Below are positions 17,572 through 26,093 of a stretch of DNA of 64,000 nt, one piece after another. The stretch spans positions 620,001-684,000 of the forward strand of contig NZ_CP041969.1 of the NCBI RefSeq assembly GCF_014107495.1. Reading direction: 5' to 3'. The translations under genes were made by a program, and so were the position numbers. The notes under the pieces were generated by a model. That model was not told where the DNA came from, searched no databases, and was given only the letters and a program-made list of their open reading frames with translations. Source of the stretch: Cohnella cholangitidis (GTDB lineage Bacteria; Bacillota; Bacilli; Paenibacillales; Paenibacillaceae). How positions within the stretch are numbered: the stretch's first letter is position 1; each line of letters starts with the position of its first letter.

Positions 17572-17575
17572 ATGC

Positions 17576-18244
17576 ATGATACAAGTTCTAATCGTAGACG
17601 ATGATCCCTTTATTCGCGAGAGCTTGAAGCTGATCCTTGATCTTGATCCGGAATTGCAAGTGATCGGGACTTGCGGAAACGGCGAAGAAGGCTATCGGTT
17701 CGTCAAGCTTCATCCGGAAACGCAAATCGTCCTCATGGATATCCGAATGCCCGAATGCGACGGGGTCGAGGGTACCCGTCTGATCAAGACGTTGGACCCC
17801 TCTCCATCCGTCCTCATTCTGACTACCTTCGACGATGATGAATATATCGTTCAAGCTATTCGAAACGGAGCAAACGGCTACTTGCTCAAGAACGTTCCTC
17901 CCGCGAGAATCATCTCCGGAATTAAATCGGTGCACGAAGGCAATCATCTTATCCATCCGGACATTGCCCGCAAGCTGGCCGGCATGTTAAACTCTCGTGA
18001 CGAGCCGCAAACGCATGATAACGGAGCGGACGGAGTCTCCGCGGGGAAGGATTTAAGCGGTACGGGCTTAACCCCCGCGGAACAGGATATCGTTCGCCAT
18101 ATCGCGGACGGCAAATCCAACAAAGAAATCGCCGGGGCGTTATTCCTAAGCGAAGGCACGGTAAAAAACTATATTTCCGAAATCTTAAGCAAGCTAGGGC
18201 TTCGCGACCGAACGCAAATCGCCATCTTTTATTTAAAAAAATAA
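17576..18244 (+). CDS. response regulator, NarL/LuxR family (LnrK-like)
   Basis: A 222-residue regulator. The receiver domain (1-120) has the acidic pocket VDDDP, phospho-acceptor Asp55 in VLMDIRMPE, the conserved Thr in ILTTF, and Lys in LLKNVPP. The LuxR-type helix-turn-helix occupies about 158-222 with LTPAEQDIVRHIADGKSNKEIA and SEGTVKNYISEILSKLG. GGAGAAT precedes the start. It is co-transcribed with the kinase and probably activates the divergent exporter; the GACNAAAGTC motif is a candidate target. Confidence 0.92.
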   Translation: MIQVLIVDDDPFIRESLKLILDLDPELQVIGTCGNGEEGYRFVKLHPETQIVLMDIRMPECDGVEGTRLIKTLDPSPSVLILTTFDDDEYIVQAIRNGANGYLLKNVPPARIISGIKSVHEGNHLIHPDIARKLAGMLNSRDEPQTHDNGADGVSAGKDLSGTGLTPAEQDIVRHIADGKSNKEIAGALFLSEGTVKNYISEILSKLGLRDRTQIAIFYLKK

Positions 18245-18273
18245 ATACATCGTGACAGCAAGGAGATCGTAAT

Positions 18274-18918
18274 ATGAGCACATCAGCAGTCGCTAATTTT
18301 ACCGGATTCGATAACCGGGATTTCGAAGTGTTCGAGATTGACGGATTAGAGTCTCGGATGGAAGCCTTAATCGACCGCGTAAGACCAAAATTTCATCTGC
18401 TCGGAGAGCGGATTAGCGAGTCTCTAGAGCAACTGTGCGGAGAAGAGATGTTCACCCACGTGGCCAAACATGCCCGCAGAACAGTCAATGCGCCAAATGA
18501 CTCTTGGGTGGCGTTCGCCAACAACAAACGCGGATACAAAGCGCATCCCCACTTCCAAGTCGGCCTCTGGTCTACGCACGTGTTCATTCAATTCGCCATC
18601 ATCTACGAGTGTCCCAACAAGAACGTCTTCGCCGAACGCGCGCTAGCCGAGCTTGGTTCTATTCGTCGCGCGGTGCCTTCCGGATTCGTATGGTCCAAGG
18701 ATCATATGGTTCCGACGGGCCTCAAACATAGCGAGCTGACCGATGACCAGTTGGCGGAATTATTCGACCGACTGAAGTCGGTCAAAGCTTCGGAGCTCAC
18801 TTGCGGAATTCACGTTCAACGCGGCGATCCCGTACTCTCGAACGGCGACGCTTTCGTGACGCTGGTGGAGGAAACGTTCGCCACTTTGCTTCCCTTATAC
18901 AAAATGGCTTTTGCTTAA
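18274..18918 (+). CDS. yktB: UPF0637/DUF1054 family protein YktB
   Basis: A 214-residue cytoplasmic protein matching the YktB family in length and motifs: FTGFDNRDFEVFEIDGLESRM at the start, GEEMFTHVAKHARRTVNAPNDSWVAFANNKRGYKAHPHFQVGL in the middle, and FVWSKDHMVPTG. The function is unknown. AAGGAG lies before the ATG, 29 bases after the response regulator stop, so it may be read through from that operon. A strong terminator follows. Confidence 0.9.
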   Translation: MSTSAVANFTGFDNRDFEVFEIDGLESRMEALIDRVRPKFHLLGERISESLEQLCGEEMFTHVAKHARRTVNAPNDSWVAFANNKRGYKAHPHFQVGLWSTHVFIQFAIIYECPNKNVFAERALAELGSIRRAVPSGFVWSKDHMVPTGLKHSELTDDQLAELFDRLKSVKASELTCGIHVQRGDPVLSNGDAFVTLVEETFATLLPLYKMAFA

Positions 18919-18941
18919 TGATGAAATAAACCTTTCGCGAC

Positions 18942-18979
18942 AGAGAAAAGCCGAGGACAACCGTCCCCGGCTTTTCTCT
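18942..18979. terminator. bidirectional terminator after yktB and the M6 protease
   Basis: AGAGAAAAGCCG and CGGCTTTTCTCT arms with inner GGAC/GTCC pairs and an AACC loop. It serves convergent genes. Confidence 0.85.
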
Positions 18980-18990
18980 AATACGCCGAT

Positions 18991-21900
18991 CTATTGATCC
19001 TTCCAACGCTGAACGGTCAAATTGACCGATTGAGAACCTCCCGAAGTCGTCAACAGCCGGTTCGTAATATCGCTTCCGTTGCCCTTTGCTTCGACCGACG
19101 CCCAAGCGCCCCGAGTAAATTTGTATTCCAATGCCGTTCCCCCGGGAATGCTGAGCGTTATCGAATAGACGCCGTCCGTTCCTTTCGTTAATTGATAAGC
19201 GGAGTCTGCGGCGTTCCAACTATTGAAATTACCTGTGAGGTATACGGGTCCGCTCGGCGGCGTAGCGGCCGGCACCGTTACCCGGAACGTTACGCTGTCC
19301 GCTTGGGGCGGTCCAGAGGTGATTGTTCCATTCACCAAACTCCAAGTTCCGGTCCCGAAATGATAATTGTTCCCGCCGTTATTGTCCCACGTTCCGCTGC
19401 CGTTATTGAATGCCGCCGTTAAACCCGTCGCGGAGCCAAGCTGAATCGAAACGACGTTGTATCCCGGATAGTTCGAAGCCTGCAACTGCGTGCCGGGAAC
19501 CGTCGTCCATGTGGTCGATCCATCCAATTTGTAATGAATGTACGAGTTCGTGTAGGCGTTATTTTTGTAATAAATCGTCAGAGCGTTGCCGGCCAAAGTG
19601 ATAGCTGTCGCGGCGGAGCTTTCCGCCGAACGGTTTCCCGCCGCGTCGACCCCCTTCACGGTATACGAGTAAGTCGTGTTGGGGGTAAGGCCCGTATCCG
19701 TGAACGTCGTCCCGGTCGCCGTTCCGACAAGCGTTCCGTTTCGGAATACCTCGTACCCCGTTACGCCGACGTTGTCCGTCGAAGCGCCCCAAGAGATGCT
19801 GATCGACGTCGCCAAGACCGTTTGCGTCTCCACGTTCGTCGGAACGGTTGGCGCTTGCGTGTCCACGATCGGAGCTCCTGATTGGATAATGCCTGTCGGC
19901 GTATACGTCCAAGTGCCGGCTCCGAACAAATAGTTCTGCTGGTTATTGCTATCCCAAGTTCCGCTTCCGTTATTGAAGCACGCCTCGAGTTGGGTAGCGG
20001 TACCTATGTTGATCGTGATTTTGTTGTACGCTGCGTATTCCGACGCCGGGATCGGTACTCCCGGCGAGGTCGTCCACGTCCCCCCTGCCGGACGGTAGTG
20101 AATATAAGGCGTCGCGAATCCGCGCTTGTAGTATATCGTGACTTCGTTGCCGGCCGTATTCGTCGTCACCGTCACGGGATTGCTGGAAGGCGAAACATTG
20201 CCTTCCGCATCTTTGGCAACGACGGCGAACGTATAAGCCGTATTGGCCGATAATCCGGCAACCGTATAGGCCGTCGCTGCAGTCGTAGCGATAGTCGTAC
20301 CGTCTCTCACGATGTTATAGCCCGTAACGCCGACATTGTCCGTTGAAGCCGTCCAAGACAAGCTGACGCTCGTATCCGTCTTGCCCGTCGTAACGAGTCC
20401 TGTCGGCACCGTTGGCGGTTGGGTATCGATTACGGGGAAATCTTCGGTGATTTGCCCGGCTTTAAACGTGTTGACCCCCGGCATGAAATAATAATTTCGG
20501 CCGTCGTTGTTGTCGACCGTCCCGTTTCCGTCGTTGAAAGCAACGACGATTCCCGAATAGCTCGTACCGTTAGGAATCGTTATTTTGCTGTATCCCGGAT
20601 ATTCCGATTGTTGCATCGGCGCCGCGTTCCATGGACCCAAATCGATCTGATACTGAATTTGAGGGTTGGCGAAGCCCCTTTTGTAGTAGATCGTCACGCT
20701 GTTCGTCGCCGGAGTCGTCAAGGTTAACGGAGCGCTTGGCGTCGAAATATTCCCGGTCTTGTCGACGGCTTGAACCGTATAAGCGTAGGTCGTGCTTGCA
20801 GATGCCCCGATTTTATACTTGGTCGAAGTCGTCGTATCGAATTTAAGCCCGTCCCTGTTTACGATATAATAATCGATTCCGGCATTATCCGTAGCCGGAT
20901 TCCATGTCAGGCCTACCGCGCTCATCACCGCGTAGGTGGAGACCAAACCATCCGGAGTCGAAGGTGAAGTATAATCTCCGTAAGCGTTCAAGGTCATTGT
21001 AGGCGCGCTAGCGCTTGTCACGGAGACGTTGATCCCGCTCAGTCGTTGATCGTAGTACCCGAAGTATCGGTTGCTGTTCGGCGTCGTCGTCGGGCTGAAT
21101 TCCGTTAAGAAGCCCGTTCGGTAATAAGCCGCATAATAGTCCGATGCGGCTTCCAAATCTACCTTCCGGCGACGTTCATCCGAATTTGTCCCGATAGATT
21201 CATCAATATGCCAAATCGCGATGCCTCCGCTTGCGACGTTCAAACTAGCGTCATACCCTTCCAATTGGCGGTTTTCAAGCAGAAAATATTGGTTCGGATC
21301 CGAAGTCGGCAGCTTGACGACGTTATAAGCACCCGTCGAATGCGACTTTAAGGAATAAGCCGCAGCGGTGCTTGAATTCGCGATAATCGGATCAACGAAA
21401 CCGAGGGTGGCTTTGCTCCAAGCATCAAGATGTACGGGTGTAGCTCCCAAAAATTCATTCGCAAGACTTCCCCAGCTACCCAACCCCATCAAGCTATGAA
21501 TTCCGACGCCCGAAGTACTGTAGTCGGTATCGTACAAATCCGGCAGTCCGAGCATATGGCCGAGTTCATGCGCAAGAATCCCAATCGTCGCCCGATGTTG
21601 GTCATGTTTCTCCCCTTGCTGCGTGTACCCTCCGCCATTATAGTAATCGCAGAGTCTTTTCCCGTCCAAGATAGGAACATCGGATCCGATAAGATTGTTC
21701 TTGTGTCCCCACACGCCAGGTTGCGTGCTGGTGTAACTATTTTCATAACCTGCCAATATCGTGACTACGTGGAGCTCGTCGTTGCTGATCGCGCCATTGC
21801 CGTCCGTATCGAAAGCGGCATAATTAATATAGGGATCCGCTGCGGTCAAAGCGTCTTTTACGGTTTGGGATCCCGCCGTATGAGGAATATTCAAAGAAAC

Positions 21901-22566
21901 TTTAATGATGCCGTCATTAGGTGTTCCCGACGTTTCCGCAGCCGGCACGAGATCGAGCCGGTTGTTCGAAACCTCGCGGTAATAATTTCTTACCGTCTTT
22001 CCCGTCGTATTGAAAAAGGTATTATTCCATTCCGCGTCCGAGTATTGAATGTTGATATTATTGAATTGGACCAGCAGGACGAGAATCTTGTGCGTTCCCG
22101 TCATCGGAGCAGCCGCTCCGCCTAATTGCGGGCTTTCCGCTATTAACTGGCCGTAATCTATTATTCCGTTACCGTTTGGCGATGACTGAAAGTTCGCGTC
22201 GCCGCTCTTCCGCGCCTGCTCATGAAGCTTGGGGCCTTTCTCCTTCATTTCCTTCCCTGTCATCGCATGCTGCGGTTTGAGGTCTATCTTTACCTTCTTT
22301 CCGCTCGGCTGCAAGCGATCGGACGCCGCCTCCGCATAGTTCCAATACCCCTGCTTGTCTCTTACGACGATGTCTCCTTGGTCGGTTTCGACCCAATTCA
22401 ACCATTCGTCGCCTTTCAATGAGCCTTGGAACTTCTGCCCCGTCGGTTGGCTGAAGTCCTGTACTCCTTCGCGAGCCGGTGCCGCATAAGCTACGACAGC
22501 GACCGTCATGGATACGAGAAAAACAAACATTGCAGCATAAAGAAAACGAAGCCCGTTCTTCATCAT
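18991..22566 (-). CDS. secreted M6 family metalloprotease with FN3 and CBM25/26-like modules
   Basis: A 1191-residue exoenzyme. A signal peptide (1-29, ends AYAA) precedes an M6 (immune inhibitor A type) catalytic domain with zinc motif HELGHMLGLPD (His333, Glu334, His337; Asp343 follows) and the Met-turn region HSLMGLGSWG. An EF-hand-like calcium loop DTDGNGAISNDE lies at 253-264. Then come three alternating pairs of fibronectin type III (about 534-619, 716-802, 905-992) and starch-binding-like CBM25/26 modules (622-712, 808-898, 996-1085; each opens with TIYYK). A CBM20-like module (1091-1191) ends the protein. AGGAGG precedes the start. The binding modules suggest attack on proteins held at a glucan-rich surface. 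Confidence 0.88.
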   Translation of the reverse strand: MMKNGLRFLYAAMFVFLVSMTVAVVAYAAPAREGVQDFSQPTGQKFQGSLKGDEWLNWVETDQGDIVVRDKQGYWNYAEAASDRLQPSGKKVKIDLKPQHAMTGKEMKEKGPKLHEQARKSGDANFQSSPNGNGIIDYGQLIAESPQLGGAAAPMTGTHKILVLLVQFNNINIQYSDAEWNNTFFNTTGKTVRNYYREVSNNRLDLVPAAETSGTPNDGIIKVSLNIPHTAGSQTVKDALTAADPYINYAAFDTDGNGAISNDELHVVTILAGYENSYTSTQPGVWGHKNNLIGSDVPILDGKRLCDYYNGGGYTQQGEKHDQHRATIGILAHELGHMLGLPDLYDTDYSTSGVGIHSLMGLGSWGSLANEFLGATPVHLDAWSKATLGFVDPIIANSSTAAAYSLKSHSTGAYNVVKLPTSDPNQYFLLENRQLEGYDASLNVASGGIAIWHIDESIGTNSDERRRKVDLEAASDYYAAYYRTGFLTEFSPTTTPNSNRYFGYYDQRLSGINVSVTSASAPTMTLNAYGDYTSPSTPDGLVSTYAVMSAVGLTWNPATDNAGIDYYIVNRDGLKFDTTTSTKYKIGASASTTYAYTVQAVDKTGNISTPSAPLTLTTPATNSVTIYYKRGFANPQIQYQIDLGPWNAAPMQQSEYPGYSKITIPNGTSYSGIVVAFNDGNGTVDNNDGRNYYFMPGVNTFKAGQITEDFPVIDTQPPTVPTGLVTTGKTDTSVSLSWTASTDNVGVTGYNIVRDGTTIATTAATAYTVAGLSANTAYTFAVVAKDAEGNVSPSSNPVTVTTNTAGNEVTIYYKRGFATPYIHYRPAGGTWTTSPGVPIPASEYAAYNKITINIGTATQLEACFNNGSGTWDSNNQQNYLFGAGTWTYTPTGIIQSGAPIVDTQAPTVPTNVETQTVLATSISISWGASTDNVGVTGYEVFRNGTLVGTATGTTFTDTGLTPNTTYSYTVKGVDAAGNRSAESSAATAITLAGNALTIYYKNNAYTNSYIHYKLDGSTTWTTVPGTQLQASNYPGYNVVSIQLGSATGLTAAFNNGSGTWDNNGGNNYHFGTGTWSLVNGTITSGPPQADSVTFRVTVPAATPPSGPVYLTGNFNSWNAADSAYQLTKGTDGVYSITLSIPGGTALEYKFTRGAWASVEAKGNGSDITNRLLTTSGGSQSVNLTVQRWKDQ

Positions 22567-22604
22567 TCATTCCTCCTATAATGTATACGCTGTGAACAAA
22601 ATAG

Positions 22605-22622
22605 AAGGAAACCGGTTTCCTT
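22605..22622. promoter_or_regulatory. 18-bp palindrome upstream of the M6 protease
   Basis: AAGGAAACCGGTTTCCTT is a perfect palindrome about 40 bases upstream of the protease start. The GAAACCGGTTTC core with central CG looks like a LacI-family operator. No LacI-type gene is nearby. Confidence 0.5.
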
Positions 22623-22676
22623 ACAATAAATATCATATCAGCATAAATTAAGCACCGTCAATCCTTTTCGCCTGCG

Positions 22677-22715
22677 CAACAAAACAACTGCCGAGACGAA
22701 ACGTCCCGGCAGTTG
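22677..22715 (-). terminator. terminator of the RND transporter gene
   Basis: On the minus strand, arms CAACTGCCG and CGGCAGTTG with GAC/GTC inside are followed by TTTTGTTG. The hairpin lies 13 bases past the stop codon. Confidence 0.8.
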
Positions 22716-22727
22716 TCGTAAATGATC

Positions 22728-25700
22728 TTATGCGGCGATCTCGTTATTCGCGGCAGCGGTTCTGCGCTGCTTCGCGGACTTGCGGAAGTACAGAAGCTCA
22801 TAGATGCAAGGTACGATAATGAGCGTTAACAGCGTCGAGACGACCAACCCGCCGATGACGACGATGGCAAGGCTTTGGGAAACGATGCTGCCGCTTTCCG
22901 ACGAGCCGAATACTAACGGCAACATCGCGCCGACGGTAGCGATAGCCGTCATAAGAATCGGGCGCATCCGAATGCCTGCCGCTTCCAACAGAGCTTGACG
23001 AATAGGCATTTGTTTATCCGTTTCGTTGTGCTTAACGCGGTCGATCAAGACGATCGCATTCGTAACGACGATACCCACTAACATGACAACCCCGAAGATC
23101 GCGGTAAAGTCTGGCGTAATGCCGGTTACGATCAATCCTAGCACGGCTCCGATCGGAATGAATGCGATGGAACTAATAATCGCCAGCGGCGCTCTCAACG
23201 TCTTGAACGTAAATACCATGATCAAGTATACGATTCCGATGGATACGAGCACCATCATGAAGAGGCTCATGATGTCAGCCGATTGGTCCGCGGATGCTCC
23301 GCCTACGTTCAACTTAATTCCTTCGGGAGTTTGTACGTCTTTTACTTGTTTCTTGATCTCGGCTCCGACTTTGGACAATTGAGACGGTTCGACCGAAGCG
23401 GTTACGCGGACGTAGTTTTTGCCGTCCTTATGGTAGAACGTCGTCGCTTGCTCCGCCTTCACCCATTTCGCCACGCTGGAGACCGGTTTAGGTCCCGCGT
23501 CCGTCATGACGGTTAACGATGACAATTCGTTTTCGGATTTCGGCTTCAATACGGATTCCAGCATGACCTGGATCGATTGGCCGTCAACCGTGATCGCGCC
23601 TACCGGAACCGGGTTCAGCATGCCTTGAAGCTGCATGGCGATATCGGCGGCTTTCGCTTCCGTCGGATTGACTTCCAACGTATAGACGGTTTTTCTTTCC
23701 TGTTGATTGCTTTCGACTTTAAGAACGTCCTTGATCGGCTTGATTTTGGCAATGACTTCGTCCGCCGTCTTGCCGATTTCATCCAGGTTGCTGCCCGTAA
23801 TATCGATGATAACCTGAGTCGAGCTTCCGCTGGACAAGAAGTTGCCCGTACCCGAATTAAGCTCGGCGCCCGGATAGTTCGCGCTCTCGGCTTTCACGGC
23901 TTCGATCACTTTCTCCGCGTCCGCGCCTTCTTTCATTTTCAGCATATAAGAAACCAATGTCGGGGAAGATACGGAACCGTACTTGGCTCCGTCGGAGCTG
24001 TTCCCGTTCATCATCGTAACGAATTCCACTTCTTCGCGGTTCATCAAGTAAGTTTCTAGCTTATGGCCGTTCTCGAGCACTTGGGCAACCGGCGTATCCG
24101 GTTTGTATTCCAGCGACACGTTTAAGTTTTCCGCGCTCGAAGAATCAATTGCGCCTTTAGGCATGGCAACGTAAGTTCCGATAGAACCGAATAGCAACAC
24201 GATCGCAACAAGAATGGATATCCATTTGTAACGCAAGTTCCATTCCACGAAACGAACGAAACGTTTGGAAGGCTGATGTTCTTTGATCGTCGAGTTTTTG
24301 AGCAAGCCCGCGCTCATTAACGGGACGACAGTCAAAGCGACGAGCAACGAGGACAACAGGGAATACGTCATCGTTAAGGCGAAAGGAAGCAAGAACGATT
24401 GCAGGCCGCCTCTTAGCAAGCTCATCGGCAAGAATACCGCTACCGTCGTTAACGTGGAAGCCGTGATCGCCCTGGCTACCTCGCTCGTTGCGTCAATGAC
24501 GAGCTCAACGGAGAATTTCTCCTTCTGCAGCCTGCGGAAAATGTTCTCGATAACGACGATGCTGTCGTCTACCAACCGTCCGACGGCAACGGCAACTCCG
24601 CCGAGCGTCAGAATGTTAAGCGTAATCCCGGATAGATCGAGCAAATACAAGGTCATTCCCAACGACAACGGTATCGATACGATCGTTACGAGAGTAGCGC
24701 GTACGTTGCGCATGAAGATGAGAATAACGATTGTCGCGAATAGAGCGCCGATAAGTACTTCTCTCATCATGCTGTTCACGGAGTGTACTACCTGCTCGGA
24801 TGTACTGATGAACACTTTCATATTTACGGACTTGTTTTCTTCGTTGTACTTTTCGATGATTTTGTCTACTTCGTTGCCGACGTGAACCGCGTTGGAATTC
24901 GGACCTTTGGATATGACATATTCCAATGCGTCTTTTCCGTCGATTCGGAACAAGCTTTCCTTCGCATCGTCGAACGTTACCGTCGCTACGTCTCCGAGCT
25001 TGACGCCGGGAGCGATCGGAAGACGTTTCAGCGTCTCCACGTCTTGGATGCTCGCGGACACGTTCAAGTTCACGGTCTGGCCGTCCAACGTACTCTCGCC
25101 GATGGATGCGGAGGCGTCGCGTCCTTGAAGGACTCCGTACAGCGATTGCAACGGTACGCCTTTCTCCGTCAGCTTTGCAAGATCCGGGACGATGCTTACC
25201 TTAGGCTGCGACTTACCCGATAATTGCACGGTGCCGACGCCGTCGATCGCTCTGAACTCATCTAACACCTGCTGCTCCAGAACCTCTTTCTGGGCATCGC
25301 TCACGCCGTCGGCGAAAGTAAGCGTCACGAACGAGATCGGAATCATCGACGTATTGAATTGCACGACATACGGAGGCGATACGTTAGCAGGCAGCTTAAC
25401 CGCGTTTACCGCTTTCTCGACCTCCAGCTTCGCTTCCTTCATGTTCGTGTTGGAATCGAAATTCAGATTCACTTGGGAGAACCCGTCCCCGGAGGACGAG
25501 AATACGTTCGTCTTTCCTTTGATCGCGGACAGGGATGCCTCTAGCGGACCTGTTACCGTTCTGTCCATCGAGGAGGCGTCGTACCCCGGCCCGATGACGG
25601 ACACCGTCACTTGAGGATTATCCGCCTCGGGCAGAAATTCCATAGGCAGTTTGGTATAGCTGAGAATTCCCATGGCCAATACCATGATGACGATGATGAT

Positions 25701-25745
25701 CATCGCCGCTTTATTGCGGAATGCACCTTTAATTAAACTTTTCAC
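22728..25745 (-). CDS. swrC: RND family efflux transporter, SwrC/AcrB-like
   Basis: A 1005-residue inner-membrane RND pump with the standard layout: TM1 at residues 12-32, a first large extracytoplasmic domain (about 35-320), TM2-6 (about 330-530), a second domain, and TM8-12. TM4 has the proton-relay pair in VGRLVDDSIVVIENIF. The closest named relative is SwrC (YerP) of B. subtilis, a self-protection pump for surfactin. GTG start with AAGGGG upstream. No adaptor or outer-membrane partner gene accompanies it, as usual in Gram-positives. Two GACNAAAGTC sites lie upstream. Substrate inferred. Confidence 0.88.
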   Translation of the reverse strand: MKSLIKGAFRNKAAMIIIVIMVLAMGILSYTKLPMEFLPEADNPQVTVSVIGPGYDASSMDRTVTGPLEASLSAIKGKTNVFSSSGDGFSQVNLNFDSNTNMKEAKLEVEKAVNAVKLPANVSPPYVVQFNTSMIPISFVTLTFADGVSDAQKEVLEQQVLDEFRAIDGVGTVQLSGKSQPKVSIVPDLAKLTEKGVPLQSLYGVLQGRDASASIGESTLDGQTVNLNVSASIQDVETLKRLPIAPGVKLGDVATVTFDDAKESLFRIDGKDALEYVISKGPNSNAVHVGNEVDKIIEKYNEENKSVNMKVFISTSEQVVHSVNSMMREVLIGALFATIVILIFMRNVRATLVTIVSIPLSLGMTLYLLDLSGITLNILTLGGVAVAVGRLVDDSIVVIENIFRRLQKEKFSVELVIDATSEVARAITASTLTTVAVFLPMSLLRGGLQSFLLPFALTMTYSLLSSLLVALTVVPLMSAGLLKNSTIKEHQPSKRFVRFVEWNLRYKWISILVAIVLLFGSIGTYVAMPKGAIDSSSAENLNVSLEYKPDTPVAQVLENGHKLETYLMNREEVEFVTMMNGNSSDGAKYGSVSSPTLVSYMLKMKEGADAEKVIEAVKAESANYPGAELNSGTGNFLSSGSSTQVIIDITGSNLDEIGKTADEVIAKIKPIKDVLKVESNQQERKTVYTLEVNPTEAKAADIAMQLQGMLNPVPVGAITVDGQSIQVMLESVLKPKSENELSSLTVMTDAGPKPVSSVAKWVKAEQATTFYHKDGKNYVRVTASVEPSQLSKVGAEIKKQVKDVQTPEGIKLNVGGASADQSADIMSLFMMVLVSIGIVYLIMVFTFKTLRAPLAIISSIAFIPIGAVLGLIVTGITPDFTAIFGVVMLVGIVVTNAIVLIDRVKHNETDKQMPIRQALLEAAGIRMRPILMTAIATVGAMLPLVFGSSESGSIVSQSLAIVVIGGLVVSTLLTLIIVPCIYELLYFRKSAKQRRTAAANNEIAA

Positions 25746-26093
25746 TTCGTTTTTTCCCCTTCCACTCCACGTTTTCTTTCAGCATAATGGAAATTCCCTT
25801 AACGCGAGAAACGACCAGAGACCGGACTTCAACCTAGACTAAAGTCTGATCTTAGATACATCTGGAACATCTGCTCCTTCCTCCCAATTGCGACTATAGG
25901 CAAAATTGATGAACGAAATCGGATCTCATTCACTAACGCTTCATGATGTTATTGTAACTTCCGTAATCGCCGATTGAAGGTGTATCGAGTCATCATTCGC
26001 AAGTGACGAAAGTCATTTTCCCATACAAAAAAAACCGGAGGCGTCTGCCTCCGGCTTCATAAAGCGTACGAACTATTATCGTGATTGGGTGAA
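25746..26093. promoter_or_regulatory. RND gene upstream region with two GACNAAAGTC sites
   Basis: 348 bases without a gene. AGACTAAAGTCT (about 25836-25847) and TGACGAAAGTCA (26004-26015) share the core GACNAAAGTC with the palindrome at 16360. The nearer site is roughly 90 bases upstream of the swrC start; CATTAT near 25786 is a possible -10. The terminator of the MFS gene occupies 26026-26054. Nothing else is seen. Confidence 0.45.
26026..26054 (-). terminator. terminator of the MFS transporter gene
   Basis: CCGGAGGC-GTCT-GCCTCCGG stem (26035-26054), followed on the minus strand by nine U residues. Confidence 0.9.
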
